Shown: in pieces, positions 5,810 to 16,576 of the stretch
Numbering within the stretch: the stretch's first letter is position 1
How the letters are laid out: the number at the start of each line of letters is the position of its first letter
Source of the DNA: a virus
Strand: one strand, 5' to 3'
DNA: 24,277 nt
IMG/VR virus record: IMGVR_UViG_3300042465_002292
Location: 1 to 24,277 of that record
Translations under genes and position numbers: made by a program
Notes under the pieces: model-generated
What the model was told of the DNA's origin: nothing
What the model saw: only the letters and a program-made list of their open reading frames with translations
The model's database searches: none

Positions 5810-6865
5810 TTACCCTATTGCCACGATTTTAACATAACCGTTCCCACCAGCCCCACCGTTGCCAGCGGTCACTCCGGGGCAACTACCACCGCCCCCTCCT
5901 CCACCACCGCCACGGTATCCGTTTCCTCCGTTTGTTGCGCGTCTTCCTGCACCTGTCGCTCCCGCCCCACCGCCTGCTCCACCGAATCCAGAACTAAACA
6001 TGAGGTTGGGGGCAATCATCTGATACGAGTTTGGTGCGTCCGCTTGTCCGTTTCCACACACCCCTTGATATATCGTGGTTCCGGGCGCGTAGTTGCCAAA
6101 CAGCATGAAAGAAGTAGAAAATGCCGCACCTCCATGCACCGTATTTACTGAGTTTGGTTGGTAGATGGCTACAGAACCTCCGCCGTTTGCTACCGTGGCA
6201 CTGTTTAGACTGCCACCACCAGCACCACCACACTCATATGGGCTGAAAACAAAAATGTTCCCTCCGGTGCTTCCTCCTCTTGCACCTGCACCGACTCCAC
6301 CTCCAACCTTGTTCAACGAAGTAACATCTATCAAAGTTGGAGTACCTGTAAGTGAAACATCCATTGGTTTAACTGGCTGACCAAACAACAGGCTCACTCC
6401 CGTGCTTGATCCTGAATTGGGATTGGAAGATACACCTGTTCCCACACCACCGTTGCCAAACAGGTTTCCACCCGCACTTATGAAATAAGAGGCTTGACCG
6501 GGAATCCATATCTGCGTTGCTCCACCCGATGTGGCAGCGGCAGGAGATGCACCGTTGGTGGTTCCTGCTATCCCGCCGTTGCCTCCTGCGCCGATCACTA
6601 TTTGCAGTGTGCTTATCCCCTTGAAAGCACTCACGGGTAGTTCGGTGAGAACATATGTTCCTGCTGCTCCACCATTTCCTCCCGGTGAACCACTGGCTGC
6701 ATCCCGCCGTGTTCCACCAGCACCACCACCGCCACCTCCCACTGCAAAAATAAACAACCGTTTTGCGTTTTGTGGTATGGAGTATGTTCCGCTCGTATCA
6801 AACTCACGAGCGTTGATTATGTTAGAGTCCGTTGGGGACGGAAATCCATAAAATCCGTTGTTCAT
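5810..6865 (-). CDS. Glycine-rich adhesin-like tail-fibre protein
   Basis: This 351-residue protein is built of glycine-rich loops. It opens with REFDTSGTYSIPQNAKRLFI, a beta module common before glycine-rich phage domains, then AVGGGGGGAGG, several GGxGG blocks (GAGGNGG, GNGGVGTG, GGAGGGAGATG) and a run of nine glycines near the end. It closes with GGNGYVKIVAIG. T2/S16-type gp38 adhesins use comparable glycine-rich segments to form a receptor-binding tip, and I infer the same role here. It overlaps the preceding 137-residue gene in an ATGA. The loops between glycine blocks are Ser/Thr/Asn-rich and likely variable. No signal peptide or enzyme motif is present. Confidence 0.7.
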   Translation of the reverse strand: MNNGFYGFPSPTDSNIINAREFDTSGTYSIPQNAKRLFIFAVGGGGGGAGGTRRDAASGSPGGNGGAAGTYVLTELPVSAFKGISTLQIVIGAGGNGGIAGTTNGASPAAATSGGATQIWIPGQASYFISAGGNLFGNGGVGTGVSSNPNSGSSTGVSLLFGQPVKPMDVSLTGTPTLIDVTSLNKVGGGVGAGARGGSTGGNIFVFSPYECGGAGGGSLNSATVANGGGSVAIYQPNSVNTVHGGAAFSTSFMLFGNYAPGTTIYQGVCGNGQADAPNSYQMIAPNLMFSSGFGGAGGGAGATGAGRRATNGGNGYRGGGGGGGGGSCPGVTAGNGGAGGNGYVKIVAIG

Positions 6866-7275
6866 AGTGTTCCAGATTCAACGAGAATATTGAAAGTTTC
6901 TCCCTTTTCGGTTGAGGCATACAGTTTATGGACTCCACCGCCCGGAAGAACGAGTCCAACCAGTTCTGCCACTTCTGCACGAAATGCAGAAACGGTGGTG
7001 CTTGGTGTGATTGCTGGCACAAGCAATTCGTCAATCAGCCTCTTATTGGTTCCGCTGTCCGGCGAATAAAAAAACCGGATTACTCCTGCGGTGGTGTTTC
7101 CCGTGGCACACACCGTCACACGAAGTATGCGCTTGCCTACACCGTTTCCTGCCGTGGTTGATGGACCAGAACATATTTCAACGGTTGTTCCCGTGCCGTC
7201 ACGCGCAGTGTTGATGGTGCTAACCTGTGAAACTTCAAGTGTTGGTGCTGCTGTAAATTGTGCTGATGTTGCCAT
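6862..7275 (-). CDS. Probable virion protein of the fibre region (137 aa)
   Basis: This 137-residue, strand-rich protein contains VSTINTARDGTGTTVEICSG, then KRILRVTVCATGNTTAGVIR followed by FFYSPD, and ends with a LYASTEKGETFNILVESGTL segment. Proteins with this N-R-D-G-T-G and A-T-G-N-T-T-A-G-x-I-R layout recur beside tail-fibre genes in environmental phages and are probably small structural components; no experimental function is known to me. It lies 20 nt after the long fibre, with GAGAGGA and AAGG in the gap as ribosome sites, and overlaps the glycine-rich gene by 4 nt. All of its neighbours are fibre-related, so a fibre or baseplate-decoration role is the best inference. Confidence 0.6.
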   Translation of the reverse strand: MATSAQFTAAPTLEVSQVSTINTARDGTGTTVEICSGPSTTAGNGVGKRILRVTVCATGNTTAGVIRFFYSPDSGTNKRLIDELLVPAITPSTTVSAFRAEVAELVGLVLPGGGVHKLYASTEKGETFNILVESGTL

Positions 7276-7295
7276 ACCTTATGTATCCTCTCTTT

Positions 7296-10200
7296 TCATA
7301 CGATACCCATGTTAAATAGTGCCAAGTTGGTTGTTGACGAATACACAGAATCTGCCTCAATTTTTGCTGCTTGCACATTGTTTGCAAATGTGACTCCTCC
7401 TGCCGCGCTTATTCCCGCATACACTGTCATCATGCCAGAGAACGAAGAAGTGCTTGACGCAAAGAAATCGGTGTATACGCTTGTTGAGGTATCAAAACAT
7501 TCAATTGCTTGTGTGCCGTTTGCCCACAGACGAATGGCACTTTCGTCATTGTTTACCTCTATCTCTGTGCCTCCGGCAGCACCAAGATACAGCGTTTCTG
7601 AAGTTCCTGCTTGAATTCTTCCCGTGCCACGGATATTGATGTTTGAAAATGTTGCACCAGCGGCAGAAACACCGCCCATAGCGTTCACAAGACCGTATAT
7701 GTACGCAGCGGTCTGCGTGGCTGCTCCAATCACGGCAGTGTTGGAACCGAATCCGACTGCCTGTGTGCCTATCACGATTTCATTGGTTGATAAATCGGTT
7801 CCGATATTAGAGTACCCGATGTAGATTCCACCAGTTGCTGTTACAACATCGGTTCCAGTTAGTCTTCCGATTGCAGTGTTGAAGGAACCCGCTGATAGAG
7901 CGGACAGTGCGCCATTTCCTGCTGCGGTGTTGCTACTGCCGTTGTTTACAAGAAGTGCGCGTCTACCAAATGCGGTGTTAAAACTTCCTGTTGTGTTTGC
8001 ATTCAAAGCACCGTCACCCACGGCAACATTTGAACTACCCGTGGTGTTTGCATTAAGTGCGTTGTTTCCTATTGCCGTACTTATAGACCCAGTTGAATTT
8101 GAGGCAAGCGCATTAACACCAACGGCTGTATTGGTGGAAACTCCACCACCCCCTCTTCCAACCGTAAGGCTGTTAACGGTTATGTCTGCTGCGGAGGTAA
8201 TGGTATCACTGGTGGCATTTCCGAGGCTTACATTGCCATTGGCAACAATGTTTCCGTCCACAGTCAGGGTTGCACCCGCAGGAATCCGAGTGTTTGCGGA
8301 CAGGGTGGCTCCTGCTGCGCTGATTCCTGAATTGAATGACTGCAACACCGTGAAGGTGTTTGCCACCGATGTGGTGACACCACCGACAGCACCTGTTACA
8401 CCATTGAAACTGGTGACATAATTCACGAAAGAAACTGCGCCAGTTTGTCCGTTCCAAGACGACACGCCTTGGACAGCACCTGTCAACCCGTTGAACGACT
8501 GTACGCCAACATTGGTTATGGTGACCGACCCCGTTGCAGCATTCAGGAAGATGCCTGTCCCGGCAACAGCGGCAGACACGCCTTGGACAGCACCTGTCAA
8601 CCCGTTGAACGATGTGACCGCAGTGGTTGCTGCCGTGGAACCATTCACGGTTCCAATCACCTGATTGGTGAGTGCCACCGTTCCAGACAAGTTGGGGAAT
8701 TTGATTTCCCGGTTTGCCGTGGGTGTGTCCATGCTGACATCAAGATAAAACGCTCCTGCCTTTGTTTCATCACTCCACAGGCGCAGTCTTGGATTGTATG
8801 TTGTTTTATCGCCGTCCCAATACGAAAAATAAGAGTATATGCCACCAGAAAACAGAGTTTCCGATGATGAAATGGGGAGAGTTATGCTTGAGACTGTTCC
8901 AGTCAGTGGAGTATTTGGTGTTGGAGCAAGAACTAGGTTGTGTCGTGGTCGGAGTTCAAGCGTTATGCCAGTATTTGTCCTGATGTACGCGGAATTTCCT
9001 GTGCTTGGCCCAACAGTGATAGTGTTTGGACGCAGAGACAGAGTTCCAGAATTTCCTCCGCTGTTGTTTCCAATGGTGATTCCCGTGCTTGTGTCGAACA
9101 GTAAAATTCCTGTTGAAGTTGATGCTGCTCGGATTATGCCGTTACCGCTGATGATGTTGCCGTTCAAGGTTGCACCAGCAGCACTTATACCACCGGGAAA
9201 GTTTGTAAGAGTATTGAAGGTGTTTGTGCCAGTAAATGTTTGCGTTCCCGCAAGTCCTGCAAGAGTTGTGCTATAATTTGGAAGAGATACGGTTATTGTG
9301 CTTGCTGATGCAATAGTTGGTTGAAGGTATACTTCTCCACTAGAAATGTCATTATAAAAGTACAACCTGTTGAATTCTCCCTGAAATGATACTTCGTTTA
9401 AGGAAGACGAATCCACAATCGACAAAACAGCATTTGATGTACTTATTGTTTGACTTGCACTGAAAATGTTATCCACATTAGTTCTAGCAACATTCGTAAT
9501 GGCACCAGTACCACCGTTAATGCTCAATACACCAGTGTTGTTGAAGGTCATGGTTTGACCAGAAACACTCAAACCGATTCCGCTTCCGTTGGTGATTCCA
9601 ACAGCACCAGTCAGTCCACGAACACTGTTTACGCCCGTAACAGCACCAGTCAAGCCATTGAAACTGGTAACATAATCAGTAAATGTAACAGCACCCGTCT
9701 GTCCGTTCCAAGACGAGACACCCTGTACATTTCCTGTGTTGCCGTTGAACGACAGCACACCTGTGTTGGTGATGGTGACTGATCCAGTTGCAGCATTCAA
9801 GAAGATTCCTGTCCCTGCTGCGGCAGCGGACACACCCTGTACTGCTCCGGTGCGTCCATTGAATCCTGACACATAATCAACAAAGGTAACAGCACCAGTC
9901 TGCCCGTTCCAAGACGACACGCCTTGGACAGCACCCGTCAACCCGTTGAATGACTGAACGCCAACATTGGTAATGGTGACTGATCCGGTAGCACCACTGA
10001 CGAAAATTCCTGTTCCGGCAACCGCTGCACTGACACCCTGCAACGAACCAGTCAGCCCGTTAAAAGAACCAACATAGTCGGTTGGAATGTCATAATACTG
10101 TGTTCCGTTGTTGGTAAATGTCCATCGGTCGCTGCTCTCGTTCCACAGCAAATATACATTGGGTGATGTACCGCGTTCAATCTCAATACCAGAGTTCTCC

Positions 10201-11369
10201 GTGGGAGTGCCCGTGACATTGGAGTTTAGTGTGATGATATTGTCTTCAATCAACACATTTTCACTGATGGTGAAGGTTACCCCACCACTTACGGTTAGGT
10301 TACCACTTACGGACATATTGCCGCTTACCGTCAAACCAGCACCCACCGTCAGACCAGTGGTGACAAGACCACCATTAAAAGTATTGAGTTCTGTGAATGT
10401 GTTTGCACCGAGGGACGCACCAAACACTGATCCTGTTTTTCCATTAAAACTACTGACATAATTCACGAACGAAACTGCGCCAGTTTGTCCGTTCCAAGAC
10501 GATACGCCTTGAACCGCGCCAGTGAATCCGTTGAATGACTGTACGCCAACATTGGTAATGGTGACTGATCCGGTAGCACCACTGACGAAAATTCCTGTGC
10601 CTGCCACAGCAGCGGACACACCTTGCACCGCACCCGTTCGTCCGTTGAATGATGTTACGGTGTCTGCAACAATCTCGTTTTGCACAAACGCAGTAGTTGC
10701 CACTTGAGTATTGTTGGTTCCGGTAGCGGGTGTCGGTGCGGTGACTGTACCACTAAGCGTTGCACCCGCTGCGGAAATACCGGAATTGAATGACTGCAAC
10801 ACCGTGAAGGTGTTTGCCACCGATGTGGTTACGCCTCCCACAGCACCTGTTACACCATTGAAACTGGTGACATAATCCACAAACGAAACAGCACCTGTCT
10901 GCCCGTTCCAAGACGATACGCCTTGCACATTTCCTGTGTTGCCGTTGAAAGACTGTACGCCAATATTTGTAATTGTTATAGCACCAGTGGCAGCATTCAG
11001 GAAGATGCCTGCTCCTGCTGCGGCAGACGAAACTCCCTGTACTGCCCCGGTGCGCCCGTTGAAAGTGGAAACATAATCACCACCAATTCCACTGCCGCCC
11101 ACAAATCCAAATGTAAATCCTGTAGTCCATCCGCTGTTTGCAGTCGTGCCAATCAAGGCATAATAAGCGGTGAGTCCGCTCACATAGACAATCATGCCCA
11201 CTTGCCGCCGCTCGGCATAGATGGCTTCCATCTCTGCTGTTGTTCCGACAGTTCGCAATCCACCAAGACCAAACTGAGGATCCGTCAATGCAAATGTCTG
11301 CTCGTATGTGTCGGGTCCAACGGTTCCCGTGAGTTTCACATATGAAGATGGAAGTGGTCCTGATGGCAT
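7296..11369 (-). CDS. Long tail-fibre protein with repeated NGxTG modules and a YadA-like head-repeat domain
   Basis: This 1357-residue protein is the largest in the window. The first roughly 100 residues are unique (FALTDPQFGLGGLRTVGT and a VGMIVYVSGLTAYYAL segment) and probably attach to the virion. Then come about twenty copies of a short motif of the form SFNGxTGAVxGV, grouped in larger modules with TGSVTITNVGVQSFNG and five copies of SSWNGQTGAV. GISAAGATL-type motifs recur at least four times. Two insertions of non-repeat sequence interrupt the array. Nearer the C-terminus are repeats like NTAVGVNALASNSTGS and NTAIGNNALNANTTGS, the left-handed beta-roll repeat of trimeric autotransporter (YadA-type) heads. 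I infer a trimeric receptor-binding fibre. AAAGGA lies 10 nt before the ATG, 14 nt after the collagen-like fibre. No chaperone or self-cleavage domain is recognised at the end. Confidence 0.88.
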   Translation of the reverse strand: MPSGPLPSSYVKLTGTVGPDTYEQTFALTDPQFGLGGLRTVGTTAEMEAIYAERRQVGMIVYVSGLTAYYALIGTTANSGWTTGFTFGFVGGSGIGGDYVSTFNGRTGAVQGVSSAAAGAGIFLNAATGAITITNIGVQSFNGNTGNVQGVSSWNGQTGAVSFVDYVTSFNGVTGAVGGVTTSVANTFTVLQSFNSGISAAGATLSGTVTAPTPATGTNNTQVATTAFVQNEIVADTVTSFNGRTGAVQGVSAAVAGTGIFVSGATGSVTITNVGVQSFNGFTGAVQGVSSWNGQTGAVSFVNYVSSFNGKTGSVFGASLGANTFTELNTFNGGLVTTGLTVGAGLTVSGNMSVSGNLTVSGGVTFTISENVLIEDNIITLNSNVTGTPTENSGIEIERGTSPNVYLLWNESSDRWTFTNNGTQYYDIPTDYVGSFNGLTGSLQGVSAAVAGTGIFVSGATGSVTITNVGVQSFNGLTGAVQGVSSWNGQTGAVTFVDYVSGFNGRTGAVQGVSAAAAGTGIFLNAATGSVTITNTGVLSFNGNTGNVQGVSSWNGQTGAVTFTDYVTSFNGLTGAVTGVNSVRGLTGAVGITNGSGIGLSVSGQTMTFNNTGVLSINGGTGAITNVARTNVDNIFSASQTISTSNAVLSIVDSSSLNEVSFQGEFNRLYFYNDISSGEVYLQPTIASASTITVSLPNYSTTLAGLAGTQTFTGTNTFNTLTNFPGGISAAGATLNGNIISGNGIIRAASTSTGILLFDTSTGITIGNNSGGNSGTLSLRPNTITVGPSTGNSAYIRTNTGITLELRPRHNLVLAPTPNTPLTGTVSSITLPISSSETLFSGGIYSYFSYWDGDKTTYNPRLRLWSDETKAGAFYLDVSMDTPTANREIKFPNLSGTVALTNQVIGTVNGSTAATTAVTSFNGLTGAVQGVSAAVAGTGIFLNAATGSVTITNVGVQSFNGLTGAVQGVSSWNGQTGAVSFVNYVTSFNGVTGAVGGVTTSVANTFTVLQSFNSGISAAGATLSANTRIPAGATLTVDGNIVANGNVSLGNATSDTITSAADITVNSLTVGRGGGGVSTNTAVGVNALASNSTGSISTAIGNNALNANTTGSSNVAVGDGALNANTTGSFNTAFGRRALLVNNGSSNTAAGNGALSALSAGSFNTAIGRLTGTDVVTATGGIYIGYSNIGTDLSTNEIVIGTQAVGFGSNTAVIGAATQTAAYIYGLVNAMGGVSAAGATFSNINIRGTGRIQAGTSETLYLGAAGGTEIEVNNDESAIRLWANGTQAIECFDTSTSVYTDFFASSTSSFSGMMTVYAGISAAGGVTFANNVQAAKIEADSVYSSTTNLALFNMGIV
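7864..8132 (-). repeat. YadA-like head repeats coding block
   Basis: About six consecutive repeats of roughly 14-16 residues, each with an N-T-A-[VIF]-G core followed by N-A-L, are encoded here (for example NTAVGVNALASN and NTAFGRRALLVNNGSS). In bacterial trimeric adhesins such repeats stack into a beta-roll that binds surfaces. The DNA copies are diverged, so they are not recent slippage products. Confidence 0.75.
8329..8375 (-). repeat. 47-nt exact direct repeat in the long fibre gene, copy 1 (partner at 10783-10829)
   Basis: These 47 bases are identical to 10783-10829, about 2.45 kb away in the same gene and orientation. They code for part of the twice-occurring segment VTTSVANTFTVLQSFNSGIS. 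Flanking sequence is similar but diverged, which points to a larger duplicated module with recent exchange in its core. Confidence 0.85.
10783..10829 (-). repeat. 47-nt exact direct repeat in the long fibre gene, copy 2
   Basis: Exact partner of 8329-8375. Recombination between the two copies would delete or duplicate about 2.45 kb. The distance is 2454 bp, a multiple of three, so the reading frame would be kept. Confidence 0.85.
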
Positions 11370-11383
11370 CTATTCATTATCCT

Positions 11384-14611
<3,228 letters not shown>

Positions 14612-14615
14612 CTTT

Positions 14616-15305
14616 TTATGTAGGGTTCACGGTCAGTGCCTTCCATGAGTGTGGAAACAGTGGAGCGATGATTTCAGAAATTGCTTGAGCGTATTGTTGT
14701 ACTTCCCATTGCGCGTGAGCGTCAATCCGCTGCGAGTACACACGGGCATACGCAGACAGAGAGCCTGTCCACCACCATTCCGTGAATGTGCCTTGGGGCA
14801 GAACCGACCGGGCTTGTTCGGGCGCGACCCCACGCGCTATGAGTTGGTGGTATGCGTGTTCCGCTTGGTGAATCACGGCAGTGTACATGATGTCCAATTC
14901 GTGTTCAGCATCGCCACGAATGAAATCGCTGCTGCCTTGCTTGGCTCCGTCCGTTGGTGCTGCTCTCCACACAGGAGTGTAGAATTGCGGAGGATCGGTG
15001 ACATAGCGGCGACTCACCTCATTCTCCGTGAATCCCACCTTGTGCTTGAACAGTTGGGTACGGACAAAGATCGGGGCTTTGATCCGCAGAGTGATCTGTG
15101 GATGGGCAAACGGAGTCCAGTGCTTGTGCTTCGCAAGATACGCGATGAGTTTTTCGTCCCGCCCGGTAAACTCTTCGCTTTCCTTGTTGAAGGATACACG
15201 GGCAGCGTTCACCACGGTAAGATCGTCGCCCATGTGGGACACATACTCCACATGTCCGCAATCAAGAACAGGAATGTATCGCTTTTCGGTGTTCACAGTT
15301 TCCAT
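14616..15305 (-). CDS. thyX: Flavin-dependent thymidylate synthase ThyX
   Basis: This 229-residue enzyme makes dTMP from dUMP using FAD, NADPH and methylene-tetrahydrofolate. Family signatures are [20 protein letters not shown], the substrate/FAD motif region [20 protein letters not shown] (residues 82-101), [17 protein letters not shown] and the dUMP-site segment [17 protein letters not shown]. The core motif departs from the canonical RHRX7S in two ways: KHK replaces RHR, and eight rather than seven residues separate it from Ser98. I believe similar forms occur in other phage ThyX proteins. GGAGA lies 8 nt before the ATG. The gene sits between the replication block and the fibres, 15 nt after the acidic 86-residue gene, and complements the ribonucleotide reductase in supplying dNTPs. 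Confidence 0.95.
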   Translation of the reverse strand: METVNTEKRYIPVLDCGHVEYVSHMGDDLTVVNAARVSFNKESEEFTGRDEKLIAYLAKHKHWTPFAHPQITLRIKAPIFVRTQLFKHKVGFTENEVSRRYVTDPPQFYTPVWRAAPTDGAKQGSSDFIRGDAEHELDIMYTAVIHQAEHAYHQLIARGVAPEQARSVLPQGTFTEWWWTGSLSAYARVYSQRIDAHAQWEVQQYAQAISEIIAPLFPHSWKALTVNPT

Positions 15306-15320
15306 GATATATTTCTCCGC

Positions 15321-15581
15321 TCACTCTTCGTCTAGTTCTTCAAAATCCTCGTCTGATCGTTCCTCTATGATCTGATCAGTGATGTCGTTTTCGCCGTCTT
15401 CTGATTCATCATCGTCTTCCACTTCCTGAAGGACAAAATCCTCAAGATGAACTCCTGTCAAGTCTTCTGCATACTCTGCCGCTCTCTTGAACAGCGAGGG
15501 GTCAGTCGTTTTGACATACTCCATGATTGCGAAAGCATAACTGACGATGGGGTGCTTGATGCTGAATTGGTCTTCGCTCAT
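15321..15581 (-). CDS. Acidic small protein (86 aa), unknown function
   Basis: This 86-residue protein has a helical N-terminal half (FSIKHPIVSYAFAIMEYVKT) and a strongly acidic C-terminal half (EDDDESEDGEND, then SDEDFEELDEE). No family is recognised. The frame is open to a GTG at 15608, but the ATG at 15581 is chosen because AAAAGGA lies 7 nt upstream and it follows directly after the primase stop (15584). The acidic tail could mimic DNA or mediate protein contacts, as in several phage inhibitors and assembly factors; this is inference only. A late-promoter-like box and a GC-rich hairpin lie in its 5' leader, suggesting separate control from the replication genes. Confidence 0.65.
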   Translation of the reverse strand: MSEDQFSIKHPIVSYAFAIMEYVKTTDPSLFKRAAEYAEDLTGVHLEDFVLQEVEDDDESEDGENDITDQIIEERSDEDFEELDEE

Positions 15582-15583
15582 GC

Positions 15584-16576
15584 TTATATCCTTTTCCATT
15601 GGCTCCACCGGAGCCGTGCCTCCATACCGCTACAGGAGTATTTATCAATGTCTGCCCGTAGTTGTGCGGCACTTTTGCCGGAAAGCACCATGTCGTTTAT
15701 GTCCTTTTCTAGAACTCCAGAATCCCACACACAGACTTGGTGTCCCGCTTCAATGGCTGCTCGGGTCGCTTCCACAATCTCCCGGTTGCGAGGCTCGTTG
15801 TCCAAAACAACCACCACATCGCTGAAGCCCCTAACAATGTCTCCCACTTCGCTTCCGGCAAAAGCAATGCCATTATCAAGAAATACAGAATCAATCGGGC
15901 CTTCAGTTGCGTATACCCTGCGTGAGTAGTCAACGGTGTCTCCTCCAAAGAATATCCTGCCGCTCTTCACGAATTTCACCGTGATATAACGAATGGCATT
16001 CTTTGAACCACCTATTGCGCGACCCTGAACCCCGAGAAGTTCTCCGCTCTTGTTCAGGAACGGAATGACGATTCGCTCGTCATTGGGAACAGTGGTATAT
16101 GTAGGGTCGATACTGCGAACCCAATCACCGAACCCGTCTGTGAAATAAAACCTGTCCAAGCACGGAATCTGTCGGGACTGTAGGTATTTCCGTGCAGCAT
16201 GATCGGCAGGAAGATCGGAAACGCGAGGCAGAGAAATCCGTATTCGTGGCTTGACTATTTCGGTTTCCACGGGCTTGGTGTAGTTGGAGTGCCCGTTCTC
16301 CCCGTTGCGCCAACGCTCCAATGCGTATTCACGGCACAGCACAGGAGCCACGATTTCCAAGAATTTGTAAACCGTGTGCCCCACACCGCAGTTGTGGCAC
16401 TTGAAAAAGTAGTCGTTTTTCTTCAGGAAGAAAAATCCACGGGCTTTGGTCTTGTTCTTCTGCGAGTCACCGCAGATAGGACACCGACAGTTTGCAAGGT
16501 TTTCGCCCTTCCACTTGAACCGCTGCAACTGTGGTGACACCAAGTTGATGTATTTCTTGTCGATCAAGGCAGACAT
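15584..16576 (-). CDS. DNA primase (T4 gp61 type)
   Basis: This 330-residue protein has an N-terminal zinc ribbon with CPICGD (Cys32, Cys35) and FKCHNCG (Cys60, Cys63). A TOPRIM-like core follows, with YATEGPIDSVFLDNG (acidic residue after T) and VVVLDNEPRN. It would make RNA primers for lagging-strand synthesis and interact with the helicase encoded directly upstream. Its ATG follows the helicase stop codon with no gap, which suggests translational coupling; only a weak GGA precedes it. The C-terminus (SGMEARLRWSQWKRI) is basic and aromatic. The length is close to T4 gp61 (342 aa). Confidence 0.88.
   Translation of the reverse strand: MSALIDKKYINLVSPQLQRFKWKGENLANCRCPICGDSQKNKTKARGFFFLKKNDYFFKCHNCGVGHTVYKFLEIVAPVLCREYALERWRNGENGHSNYTKPVETEIVKPRIRISLPRVSDLPADHAARKYLQSRQIPCLDRFYFTDGFGDWVRSIDPTYTTVPNDERIVIPFLNKSGELLGVQGRAIGGSKNAIRYITVKFVKSGRIFFGGDTVDYSRRVYATEGPIDSVFLDNGIAFAGSEVGDIVRGFSDVVVVLDNEPRNREIVEATRAAIEAGHQVCVWDSGVLEKDINDMVLSGKSAAQLRADIDKYSCSGMEARLRWSQWKRI
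15601..15615 (-). promoter_or_regulatory. Short GC-rich leader hairpin before the acidic-protein gene
   Basis: GGCTCC (15601-15606) and GGAGCC (15610-15615) are perfect 6-nt arms around a 3-nt loop. In the minus-strand message the stem ends about 20 nt before the start codon, just upstream of the ribosome site. It could shape translation or mark a processing point. It also lies in the last codons of the primase gene, so coincidence is possible. Confidence 0.3.
15639..15646 (-). promoter_or_regulatory. T4-type late-promoter-like box GATAAATA
   Basis: The minus strand reads GATAAATA, matching the T4 late promoter TATAAATA at seven of eight positions. The expected start point, a few bases downstream, would give a leader of about 50 nt before the 86-residue gene. 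This would let the acidic protein, ThyX and the fibres be expressed late from within the primase gene. Elsewhere the same octamer occurs inside the reductase coding sequence (3699-3706), so a chance match cannot be excluded. Confidence 0.4.

Noticed and set aside
7876-11345. Several plus-strand open frames opposite the long fibre gene
   Set aside because: They mirror the fibre's repeated sequence, lack good ribosome sites and have no recognisable domain.
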